Assembly (NCBI GenBank): GCA_947631135.1
Contig: CANRKE010000030.1
Location: forward strand, 1 to 13,193
Direction of reading: 5' to 3'
From: an uncultured Bacilli bacterium
GTDB lineage: Bacteria > Bacillota_I > Bacilli_A > RF39 > UBA660
Length of the DNA stretch: 13,193 nt
Position 1 is the stretch's first letter, and every line of letters starts with the position of its first letter. Of this stretch, positions 5,645 to 12,765 are shown in pieces. The notes beneath the pieces are model-generated. The model saw only the letters and a list, made by a program, of their open reading frames with translations. It did no database searches and was not told where the DNA came from. The translations under genes were made by a program, and so were the position numbers.

Positions 5645-7870
5645 TTATTCATTATCTATTTGATCATTTTTAATTAATACTTCACGTGGCTTAGATCCAT
5701 TAGCTGGTCCTATTATTCCTCTTTCTTCAAGTAAATCTACAATTCTAGCAGCTCTATTATATCCTAGACGATATTTTCTTTGCAGAGATGATGCTGATAC
5801 TTTTTGAGTTGCAACAACATATTCAACAATTTCATCATATAATGGATCATCATATTCTTCTTTTTCCAATTTAGACGAAACTTCTTTCTTTTCTAAATCC
5901 ATCATTTTTTCATCATATTTTGCTTTTTGTTGTTCTATCGTAAAATCAACTACTCTTAAAATTTCTTCTTCGGAAATAAAGTTTCCTTGCACACGTTCTG
6001 GTACACTTTCACCCATTGGTAAGAATAACATATCTCCTTTACCTATAAGCTTTTCTGCACCCACCATATCTAGAATTGTACGTGAATCAATACTTGATGA
6101 TACAGCAAAACTTATACGAGATGGAATATTTGCTTTAATAACACCAGTTATTACATCAGTCGATGGTCTTTGTGTTGCAATAATTAAATGAATTCCTGCT
6201 GCACGTGCCATTTGAGTAATACGCATAATTGAATCCTCAACCTCTTTTGACGCAACCATCATTAAATCAGCAAGTTCATCTATAATTACAACTATATATG
6301 GTAATTTAGTTAATTTTTCATCATCTGCAAGTTCTTGATTTTTCTTTTCTACATATTCATTATAACCTTTAATATTCTTAGTTTTACTACTACTAAATAA
6401 ATCATATCTGTCTTCCATTTCTGAAACAATTTTTTGTAAAGCTATACTTGCCTTTCTAGGATCAGATACAACTGGAGCAAGTAAATGTGGTACTCCATTA
6501 TACATTGAAAGTTCTACTTTTTTAGGATCGACCATTAACAATTTAACTTCATCAGGTTTTGCTCTCATCAAAATAGATATTATAATACCATTAATACAAA
6601 CTGATTTACCACTACCAGTTGAACCAGCAACTAATAAATGTGGAGTTTTATCTATTTCTGCATATACAGGTTTCCCCATTATATTTTTACCAAGTGCAGC
6701 TACAAGTTTATTTTTTCGCATACTCTCTGGTATTGTTGCAATAATTTCTCTCATAGATACCATAGTAGTTTTAGGATTAGGTATTTCTATACCTATTGTA
6801 TGTTTTCCTGGAATAGGTGCTTGAATACGGACATCTTTAGCAGATAAAGCAAGAGCTATTTCTTTATTTATACTAAGTATTTTATTTACTCTTGTTCCAG
6901 ATTTTAATTCTATTTCATACTGTGTAACAGTAGGCCCGACATGTACTTCTGTAACATGACCAGCAACTTGAAAATCTTTAAATACTGATTCAAGTTTCTT
7001 AATTACTTCTTTTATTTCACCATCATTATTTACTTTTCTATTTTTCTTTGGTTCATCTAAAATAGAAACAGGTGGTAACTTGTAATTATCATTATATACA
7101 TATGCTTCATCATTATTGTGAATAACTGCTTCTTTCTTAATATTCTTATCCGGTGTTTGTTCAATATCATTTACACTAGATATAATAATTTTATCTTCAG
7201 GTTCCTTAATTGTCTCATTAGCTTGGTTAACTAATTCTGGTATCTCTATTTTAACTTCTTTCTTATTATCTTCTTCATTATCATCTTCATCGTTATCTTT
7301 TATAAATGCACTTTTTAATTTTTCCCCAATCCATTTAAATGATTCAACAATAGATACATTAAATAATAAAATTATACCAAATACTATCAATGAAGCTGAA
7401 ACAACTTGTGCACCTCTAACAGTAAGTAATTTAACAAATATTAGTGAGAATAATGCACCAATCATACCTCCACCATCAACAGAATCTATACTTTTTAAAC
7501 TGATCATAAAATTATCTAAGGTTTCTTTAAATATATCAATGCTGTCTCCTAGCTGAGTAACATAACTTAAATGTGAAAATAAAAGTATAGCTAAAAATAT
7601 TAGATATAGACCTATTAATCTACTTGTCCAAAAATTTGGTAATTGTCTTTTTACTATCATGTATATTCCACAGACAAACATACCAACTAATACAACTTGA
7701 TACCAAGCTCCAGCTAAAAAAACACCAAATCCCCTAATTATGCTACCTACTATGCCATATCCACAAAAACCTATAATTGCAATTAAAACAACTAAAAGTC
7801 CTATTATTTCATTGCTATATTTAAAAGACGAATCTTGTTTTGCATTTTTTCTTGTTTTCTTCTTTGCCAT
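5645..7870 (-). CDS. FtsK/SpoIIIE family DNA translocase
   Basis: The 741-residue product is a membrane-anchored hexameric ATPase that pumps double-stranded DNA through the division septum. The N-terminal quarter has about four membrane helices (within residues 20-175). A short acidic linker (190-285) follows, then the alpha domain with VAGHVTEVHVGPTVTQYE. The RecA-like motor has Walker A GSTGSGKS (about 417-424) and Walker B VVIIDELADLMM (about 528-535). The C-terminal gamma winged helix (about 675-735), with YRLGYNRAARIVDLLEERGI, reads polar KOPS/SRS-type DNA signals. Length and layout match SpoIIIE/SftA-type proteins with a compact linker. ATG start with GAGGTG at 6 nt. Whether it serves sporulation or vegetative segregation cannot be told from this window. 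Confidence 0.95.
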   Translation of the reverse strand: MAKKKTRKNAKQDSSFKYSNEIIGLLVVLIAIIGFCGYGIVGSIIRGFGVFLAGAWYQVVLVGMFVCGIYMIVKRQLPNFWTSRLIGLYLIFLAILLFSHLSYVTQLGDSIDIFKETLDNFMISLKSIDSVDGGGMIGALFSLIFVKLLTVRGAQVVSASLIVFGIILLFNVSIVESFKWIGEKLKSAFIKDNDEDDNEEDNKKEVKIEIPELVNQANETIKEPEDKIIISSVNDIEQTPDKNIKKEAVIHNNDEAYVYNDNYKLPPVSILDEPKKNRKVNNDGEIKEVIKKLESVFKDFQVAGHVTEVHVGPTVTQYEIELKSGTRVNKILSINKEIALALSAKDVRIQAPIPGKHTIGIEIPNPKTTMVSMREIIATIPESMRKNKLVAALGKNIMGKPVYAEIDKTPHLLVAGSTGSGKSVCINGIIISILMRAKPDEVKLLMVDPKKVELSMYNGVPHLLAPVVSDPRKASIALQKIVSEMEDRYDLFSSSKTKNIKGYNEYVEKKNQELADDEKLTKLPYIVVIIDELADLMMVASKEVEDSIMRITQMARAAGIHLIIATQRPSTDVITGVIKANIPSRISFAVSSSIDSRTILDMVGAEKLIGKGDMLFLPMGESVPERVQGNFISEEEILRVVDFTIEQQKAKYDEKMMDLEKKEVSSKLEKEEYDDPLYDEIVEYVVATQKVSASSLQRKYRLGYNRAARIVDLLEERGIIGPANGSKPREVLIKNDQIDNE

Positions 7871-7899
7871 AACTACACCTCAATTATTAGTACATAAAA

Positions 7900-7928
7900 A
7901 GTATATCACTTATTTTAAAATTTGAAAA
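7900..7928 (-). promoter_or_regulatory. Extended -10 promoter of ftsK/spoIIIE
   Basis: On the minus strand TTTTCA (7928-7923), a 17-nt spacer and TGATATACT (-10 hexamer 7905-7900) form an extended -10 promoter about 30 nt before the ATG. The TGn element compensates for a weak -35. Confidence 0.7.
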
Positions 7929-7940
7929 GATATGTTAATT

Positions 7941-7981
7941 ATAAAAAAATATAAATTTTATAAAAATGTAAAATTTATATT
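7941..7981 (-). terminator. Terminator of surface protein gene
   Basis: AATATAAATTTTA (7948-7960) and TAAAATTTATATT (7969-7981) are perfect complements, a 13-bp stem with an 8-nt loop. On the minus strand it is followed by TTTTTTA. It begins 5 nt past the stop codon of the surface protein gene. Confidence 0.75.
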
Positions 7982-7985
7982 AATT

Positions 7986-9671
7986 TTAATAATAAGCTTG
8001 AAATAAGGGTGATACCTCATCACTTGATTCTATTATAGTATTTCCACCATATGTTTTAATCTCAGGTAAATTAATTGGTTCATATTCAGGTTTTGTTTTA
8101 ATACTTCCATCATTATTTATTAATCTAACAATTCGTTTATTTTTATAATCGATATAATCTCTTGTATCATCAATGCTTCTTAATGGATCATGATCGGTCA
8201 TATCTATTGTTATATTTTGAATATTCTTTGTTTCTCTGATTATTATTCTTGAATAATAATCATTTGTATTTTGTAATTTATTATAATTATTCAAAGTCAT
8301 CCATTGTATATATTTTGCTCCGTATCTAAATCTATTTACTGATTCCACACCAGTATTTGTCATTATATTTTCATAACATGTCCATGTATCATTAAATGAG
8401 GTATTCATTAATCCATAATTATATGTACCACTTACTTTTGATCTACTAACTTTTGTGCCTTTTTTAATTTTTCCATGATTCCATGGTTCGTTTAATTTTA
8501 TTATATTATTATTTTTATTAATATTGTCATATTTAAATAATGATGTCCACACATTTCTTGAATATGTATTTTCGGAATATGTATAACCTCTTGTATCAAT
8601 ATAATTCCAAAATATTAATCCATATCCATAAGGTACATCAGCAAAATTAGAAGTATCGTTCAAATATATATATTCATCACCATTTTTTAAATCTTGTGTT
8701 AAGAATGTTAAAGTATTTCTATAATAGTTTGCATTTTCAATGCTTATAAGATTTTTATCTATATCATATTCATATATTCCAGCATAAACTTTGTTAATTT
8801 CTCCAATACTTTTACCACACATATTTAAAATGTAATTATTTTCTATATTAATAGAAATATAATTATTAATATTAATATTACCACCACTAGTAGTAAAACT
8901 ACCTAAACTTTTATATTTTTCATCACTATATGTGAACTTAGAAAAATTTGAATTGTTACCTGCCTCACCAAGTCCATTATCTACTAGATTTTGTGATACA
9001 GTAATATTTATTGTTTTGTTATCACCTACATTTTTACCATCAATACTATTTCCATATATCTTTAGATCTTCTAAAGCACCATTAGTTGTATTTGATATTA
9101 CTGTTATTTGATCTTTTGGTGATGAAGCTAATTTTTGCCTTGCTTCTATTTGTATTTTAAAACTACCATTTCTATTTAAAATGTAATTTTGATCTATATC
9201 ATTAGAATTTTCTATCCATATTTGTAATTTATAATTATTAGTATCTTTACTATCTATTCCTATGCTTCTTTTTAAATAATATTTTGTATTTTGTATTTCT
9301 AAAAAGTTGCCTTCATTTATTATTTCATTATCTTTCATTAATCTCCATTTGAAATTTAAATCAGTTAATGCAGTTGGTAAATCTATATCAACAAGTTTAA
9401 TATCATAATATGCATAACTATTTCCTTTATTTTCTACACTAAAGTTAAATACACTAGCTTTTTCTTCTACCTCATCATTATTAATTGGCAGTAAATTATC
9501 AACTGTTACCTCTTCACCATCAATATATTCAACATCAAGATTACCTAGTTTAGTTGAGTTATCACTATTACTTGTATTAAAGAACATTGCGTAACTAAAT
9601 ATAAGTATTCCTATTATTACCACTATAATAGATATTATTACTACATTTCTTACTATTTTCTTCTTATCCAA
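7986..9671 (-). CDS. Membrane-anchored TasA-like surface protein with phage tail-like region
   Basis: The 561-residue product starts MDKKK, then an uncleaved-looking membrane helix (about 8-30) ending SYAMFF, as in TasA/camelysin-like proteins of Bacilli. Residues about 40-180 look like one extracellular beta-sandwich (VFNFSVENKGNSYAYYDIKL, WRLMKDNEIINEGNF). From about 185 the sequence changes and resembles phage tail or baseplate proteins: LTQDLKNGDEYIYLNDTSNF (about 322-343), YGYGLIFWNY, YSRNVWTSLF, LNEPWNHGKIKKGTKVS, and near the end DHDPLRSIDDTRDYIDYKN (about 493-511). The C-terminus PLFQAYY also recalls tail proteins. The start is TTG with AGGTG at 7 nt, inside a hairpin. It is a single gene with its own promoter and terminator. 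Adhesion or surface decoration is plausible but inferred; no catalytic residues are recognised. Confidence 0.65.
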   Translation of the reverse strand: MDKKKIVRNVVIISIIVVIIGILIFSYAMFFNTSNSDNSTKLGNLDVEYIDGEEVTVDNLLPINNDEVEEKASVFNFSVENKGNSYAYYDIKLVDIDLPTALTDLNFKWRLMKDNEIINEGNFLEIQNTKYYLKRSIGIDSKDTNNYKLQIWIENSNDIDQNYILNRNGSFKIQIEARQKLASSPKDQITVISNTTNGALEDLKIYGNSIDGKNVGDNKTINITVSQNLVDNGLGEAGNNSNFSKFTYSDEKYKSLGSFTTSGGNININNYISINIENNYILNMCGKSIGEINKVYAGIYEYDIDKNLISIENANYYRNTLTFLTQDLKNGDEYIYLNDTSNFADVPYGYGLIFWNYIDTRGYTYSENTYSRNVWTSLFKYDNINKNNNIIKLNEPWNHGKIKKGTKVSRSKVSGTYNYGLMNTSFNDTWTCYENIMTNTGVESVNRFRYGAKYIQWMTLNNYNKLQNTNDYYSRIIIRETKNIQNITIDMTDHDPLRSIDDTRDYIDYKNKRIVRLINNDGSIKTKPEYEPINLPEIKTYGGNTIIESSDEVSPLFQAYY

Positions 9672-9678
9672 ATTAAAA

Positions 9679-9703
9679 CACCTACCTTATTTTAAGGTAA
9701 GTG
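9679..9703 (-). promoter_or_regulatory. Hairpin sequestering the RBS of the surface protein gene
   Basis: On the minus strand CAC-T-TACCTTA (9703-9693) and TAAGGTA-G-GTG (9689-9679) pair at ten positions with one internal T-G opposition and a 3-nt AAA loop. The 3' arm contains the AGGTG Shine-Dalgarno, 7 nt before the TTG start, so initiation would be repressed unless the hairpin opens. The pairing is read directly from the sequence; the effect is inferred. Confidence 0.6.
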
Positions 9704-9735
9704 AATTGGTCTTATAAGTATGACCCCCCCCATAT

Positions 9736-9749
9736 CGAACATATGTTTG
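9736..9749. promoter_or_regulatory. SOS-box-like sequence in the leader
   Basis: CGAACATATGTTTG matches every position of the Gram-positive LexA (DinR) consensus CGAACRNRYGTTYG. It lies about 42 nt downstream of the -10 box of the surface protein promoter, inside the transcribed leader, and overlaps hairpin P2. LexA could act there as a roadblock, but the same symmetry is explained by the RNA hairpin, so LexA binding is only a possibility. Confidence 0.35.
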
Positions 9750-9790
9750 TTCGTGCTTTTTTATGAGGAGGACCTACCTTTTCTAACTAT

Positions 9791-9819
9791 ATTTTACCAG
9801 TTATATTTATTTTTTTCAA
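9791..9819 (-). promoter_or_regulatory. Sigma-A promoter of the surface protein gene
   Basis: On the minus strand TTGAAA (9819-9814), a 17-nt spacer ending TGG, and TAAAAT (9796-9791) form a strong promoter with an extended -10 element. The predicted start is near 9784, giving a leader of about 113 nt, unusually long beside the 15-40 nt leaders of neighbouring genes. Confidence 0.8.
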
Positions 9820-9881
9820 TATATTTACATTAGATTCATTAATATTTCATGACTATGTGTGATTTAAACATAATAAAATAT

Positions 9882-9909
9882 ATAACCAAAAAGCAAATAA
9901 TCACTTTTT
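9882..9909 (-). terminator. Weak candidate terminator of GH31 gene
   Basis: On the minus strand AAAAAG (9909-9904) and CTTTTT (9893-9888) can pair around a 10-nt loop. The stem has only one G-C pair and the downstream sequence (GGTTATATATTTT) is a poor U tract. Nothing better is visible in the 114 nt between the GH31 stop and the next promoter. A 10-mer TTTTAACATT is also repeated here at 9906-9915 and 9918-9927. Confidence 0.3.
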
Positions 9910-9933
9910 AACATTAATTTTAACATTCATTTT

Positions 9934-12333
9934 TTACTTTTTTTCATTTTCTGATACATATTCAAGTAATTTAATAAATAATTTAATATATATATCTTCA
10001 ACTTTTAATTTTTTCAATTTTTTAATTTCAATTCTTTTCTTACTCATTGGTAAATCGCCAAAAATAATATCATGTATTTTTTCTTTAATTTCAGTTTCAA
10101 TAGATGCATCCATAAGTATATCATCAATATCATCATTGATAAGTTTTAATGCTTCTATTTCTAAATTATTACCCTTGCATTCAACAATCAATTGACTTGC
10201 AGTATCAACATTATCGATTTGGATAATAAAATCATTTTCATCAACAAAACTATTAAACTCTTTTAAACCTGCTCCCATATATACTGTTACACTATCTGTT
10301 TTTTTAACGTTTCTAAATCTGAATAAATAATTTCTATATCTATTAATTACTCCTATTCTACCATCATAAGGTTTAACAGTTATAATATAATTATTAGGAC
10401 TAAATTTATAATCTATTTGTGTAACTAAATAATATCCATTCATATAATTAGTTGTTATTCCATCATCTTCATATAAATAATACGTATTATCTTTACCAGG
10501 GAAAACTTGTATTTCTAATGTTTTTGGCGAGCTTGTTGAATTTATATTATCGTTAATTCCAAGAGGTATGATAGATCCTGCCTTAGCAAATACCGGATAA
10601 TCTTCATCTTTATAAAATGATATATATTCACGATTACCATTAAATTTTTTACCTGTTGTAAAATCAAACCAAACACCATCTGGTAGAAAAAATCTTTGAA
10701 CAACACGATTTGCAAGTGCATCTTTCTTTCTTATGATAGGACTTACCAATAATTCACTACCAAAAAAATATTGATTTTTGATTTTATCATCATCATACAT
10801 TTCAGGTATTAAATAATATATAGGTTGAACTAATGGAGAACCTGATTTATGATATTTATAACTTTCAGAATATATATATGGTATTAATTGGTGTCTTAAC
10901 ATCAAATAATTTTTAGCGATTTCAAATGTTTTAAAATCCATTTTCCATGGTTCTTTTTTATAGTATCTACCCTTATTCGCACTAAATCTTAAAATTGGTG
11001 AAAATACACCTAATTGTATTGATCTCAAATATAATTCGTTATCTTCTATACCTTTATAAAATCCTGATATATCGTGTGACCAAAAACTAACACCGATATT
11101 AGCTGCACTAGAATTTATAAATGGTAAATTTCTTAATGTTTCAAAACTTGATATAGTTCTTCCTGAATAACTTACTGGATATCTATGTTGACCTACCATA
11201 GATCCCCTAGATAGAATAAGTGGTCTAATCTTTGATGCTCTTTCTCTATCTTTAAATAGATAATGATTTATTATAAACAATTCTCTTAAATTCTTTTTTT
11301 CTGGAAGATAATCACACCAAAAAAAGTCAAATCCTTTATTTTCTAATGAGTGAATAACTATTTTTAAATAAACATCTATAAATCTAGAATTATATACATT
11401 AAATGGTATAACATTATTTACTGTTTCTAAATATTTACTAACTTCTGGATACACATCATCTGTTTGTAAAACTCCTTTTTGAGGTTCAATATTTATTCCA
11501 CACACTATATTGTTTTTATGTATATAACTTGTTAAAGCTCTTATATCAGGTATATAATTAGAATCAAATGTATAATTTGTTCCATCCTTTTTATAGCTTT
11601 TATCTAGCATAAATACTGATATTGGTATTTCATCTTTTTTAAATCTTTCTATGGTTTTTACAATGTCATTGCTTGTTAATTGTTCATTCTTACTCCACCA
11701 ATTACCTAATGCATATCTTGGTATCATAGGAGGAAAACCTGTAAGAGTAAAATAATCTTTAAGACAAAGAGCAAAATCTTTTTTATATGCAAAGAGATAA
11801 ATATCTGTTGTTTTATCAGTTTTATTTAATAAATTACCATTACTATCAAATACTAATGTATCAGAATCATCAATTGCTGCAAAACCATCTTGTGAATACA
11901 ATCCTTTTTCCATATTTAATTTACCATCAAAATCATCTAAACTTATAAAGCTTCCTTTAAAGTTTTTTACTTCTGGATTTTGATAAAACCATGTAGTATT
12001 TAACTGTTTAATCACTACTCTAAGATACATTCCAGGATATGCTTGCGTACCTTTAAATGGTTTTTCTTTTTGATATTCTACTGTAAAATATGGGGTTTCA
12101 AATATAAGACTACTATTATCATTTTGAACAATATGAAAATTAACTTTAGGAAAAACTCTGTTCATGACTAATGGTGTAAGTGCATCAATAAATTTTCCAT
12201 TTTCACTATATTCAAATCTTATTAATCTTTCTGTTAATAATGTAAATCTAAACTTTTGTCCTTGAATAATAGATTCTTTATTGGCTATTCCTTTATTAAT
12301 ATCTAATTTAAATTGATTCCCTAATTCATACAT
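9934..12333 (-). CDS. Glycoside hydrolase family 31 alpha-glycosidase
   Basis: The 799-residue product follows the GH31 layout: N-terminal beta-sandwich (about 1-200), (beta/alpha)8 barrel (about 200-530), beta-rich C-terminal domains and a helical lysine-rich tail (about 720-799). Barrel motifs include RYALGNWWS, VFMLDKSY (D near 241), the nucleophile region FFWCDYLPE (D341), SRGSMVGQHRYP, SFWSHDISGFYKG (D421) and QLGVFSPILRFSANKGRYY. Members hydrolyse alpha-glucosides, alpha-xylosides and related bonds; substrate cannot be read from sequence. No signal peptide is seen, so it is probably cytosolic. Where the acid/base Asp is usual (SGD), this protein has SGRT (R392), which I believe occurs in other Firmicute GH31 proteins. 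ATG 12333 follows GAGGG at 7 nt; a TTG start at 12369 would fall next to the promoter -10. No sugar transporter is adjacent. Confidence 0.92.
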   Translation of the reverse strand: MYELGNQFKLDINKGIANKESIIQGQKFRFTLLTERLIRFEYSENGKFIDALTPLVMNRVFPKVNFHIVQNDNSSLIFETPYFTVEYQKEKPFKGTQAYPGMYLRVVIKQLNTTWFYQNPEVKNFKGSFISLDDFDGKLNMEKGLYSQDGFAAIDDSDTLVFDSNGNLLNKTDKTTDIYLFAYKKDFALCLKDYFTLTGFPPMIPRYALGNWWSKNEQLTSNDIVKTIERFKKDEIPISVFMLDKSYKKDGTNYTFDSNYIPDIRALTSYIHKNNIVCGINIEPQKGVLQTDDVYPEVSKYLETVNNVIPFNVYNSRFIDVYLKIVIHSLENKGFDFFWCDYLPEKKNLRELFIINHYLFKDRERASKIRPLILSRGSMVGQHRYPVSYSGRTISSFETLRNLPFINSSAANIGVSFWSHDISGFYKGIEDNELYLRSIQLGVFSPILRFSANKGRYYKKEPWKMDFKTFEIAKNYLMLRHQLIPYIYSESYKYHKSGSPLVQPIYYLIPEMYDDDKIKNQYFFGSELLVSPIIRKKDALANRVVQRFFLPDGVWFDFTTGKKFNGNREYISFYKDEDYPVFAKAGSIIPLGINDNINSTSSPKTLEIQVFPGKDNTYYLYEDDGITTNYMNGYYLVTQIDYKFSPNNYIITVKPYDGRIGVINRYRNYLFRFRNVKKTDSVTVYMGAGLKEFNSFVDENDFIIQIDNVDTASQLIVECKGNNLEIEALKLINDDIDDILMDASIETEIKEKIHDIIFGDLPMSKKRIEIKKLKKLKVEDIYIKLFIKLLEYVSENEKK

Positions 12334-12360
12334 GATATCACCCTCATCTATTCTATTAAA

Positions 12361-12389
12361 AGTATACAATAAATAGGAAAATGATACAA
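12361..12389 (-). promoter_or_regulatory. Sigma-A promoter of GH31 gene
   Basis: On the minus strand TTGTAT (12389-12384), a 17-nt spacer and TATACT (12366-12361) precede the ATG at 12333 by about 27 nt. The position argues against the longer TTG-initiated reading frame, whose start abuts the -10 box. I see no obvious catabolite-control (cre) palindrome. Confidence 0.75.
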
Positions 12390-12442
12390 GTAATTTTTAA
12401 TTATTAACAAAATTTTTACATTATTAATTATACTTGGAACTA

Positions 12443-12476
12443 TTGTTTATACGTATATTTTTAAAGATAATATAAT
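12443..12476 (+). promoter_or_regulatory. Candidate promoter of collagen-like minigene
   Basis: TTGTTT (12443-12448) is followed after 17 nt by GATAAT (12466-12471), overlapping a perfect TATAAT at 12471-12476 that has no good -35 at 17 nt. The strand diverges from the GH31 promoter. A sporulation sigma promoter was considered, since related collagen-like proteins occur on spores, but no clear sigE, sigF, sigG or sigK match is seen. Confidence 0.4.
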
Positions 12477-12515
12477 ATAGTGAAAATAAAAATAATAAGG
12501 AGGTTTAAAATTATA

Positions 12516-12626
12516 GTGAGAAATTTTTTAAACAATGGAAATTGTAATCCAAGTTCATGCACATATGGATTCATAGGTCCTACTGGACCAGCAGGTCCAA
12601 CGGGTCCAACTGCTCCGATGACATAA
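12516..12626 (+). CDS. Collagen-like GXY minigene (36 residues), probably truncated
   Basis: A GTG-initiated frame of 36 codons ends in TAA. It begins MRNFLNNGNCNPSSCTYG and continues FIGPTGPAGPTGPT before ending APMT, so it holds about four Gly-X-Y triplets. This resembles the N-terminal part of the collagen-like repeat proteins of Bacillota (BclA-like exosporium proteins and relatives), which normally have tens to hundreds of triplets and a C-terminal trimerisation domain. Neither is present, and no frame after the stop resumes the pattern. AAGGAGG lies 12 nt before the GTG, slightly far; ATT and ATA codons between them are unlikely starts. Local GC is high for this window. Likely a contracted or broken gene, less likely a genuine small protein. 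Confidence 0.5.
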   Translation: MRNFLNNGNCNPSSCTYGFIGPTGPAGPTGPTAPMT

Positions 12627-12664
12627 ACCAAGAGAAATAATAGCGAAATTTACTGATAACATAA

Positions 12665-12705
12665 AAGACATAGAATAATTGAGTTCTATGTCTTAAATAT
12701 TTTTA
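12665..12705. terminator. Bidirectional terminator between collagen-like minigene and permease gene
   Basis: AAGACATAGAA (12665-12675) and TTCTATGTCTT (12684-12694) form a perfect 11-bp stem with an 8-nt loop. The plus strand continues AAATATTTTTATA and the minus strand TTTATG, so it could serve the minigene and the converging membrane protein gene. Between the minigene stop and this stem (12627-12664) I see no further gene. Confidence 0.7.
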
Positions 12706-12765
12706 TATACTTTTTACTTGATGATCTTATTCATATAAATTGTAATTTGCACTTATTAAAATTGT

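Larger units (their letters stand above)
9672..9784 (-). promoter_or_regulatory. Structured 5' leader, unassigned possible cis-regulatory RNA
   Basis: The predicted 113-nt leader folds well on paper. P1: GGTCCTCCTCAT (9774-9763) pairs over 12 positions with ATGGGGGGGGTC (9733-9722), four of them G-U. P2, enclosed by P1: CGAACA and TGTTCG (9753-9748, 9741-9736) around a 6-nt loop. P3: the RBS hairpin at 9703-9679. AAGGTAGGT near the 5' end (9780-9772) repeats exactly at the ribosome binding site (9688-9680). It could pair with the anti-SD segment TACCTT in place of P3, but doing so would open the base of P1. Two exclusive states are the hallmark of a switch. I do not recognise a known riboswitch class. 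Confidence 0.5.

Noticed and set aside
5569..5652. N-terminal extension of tex by 28 residues
   Set aside because: It overlaps the ftsK stop and a 12-bp hairpin, is unlike Tex N-termini, and the ATG at 5568 has a GGAGG site.
6638..6847. Antisense ORF within the ftsK motor domain
   Set aside because: It is the complement of conserved codons, has no ribosome binding site and a low-complexity aromatic composition; the same holds for the other antisense frames in tex and ftsK.
12334..12369. N-terminal extension of the GH31 protein from a TTG
   Set aside because: The TTG abuts the promoter -10 box, upstream of the expected transcript start, and the inner ATG has GAGGG at 7 nt.
12627..12765. Continuation of the collagen-like gene after its stop
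   Set aside because: All three frames after 12626 close within about 30 nt without any Gly-X-Y pattern.
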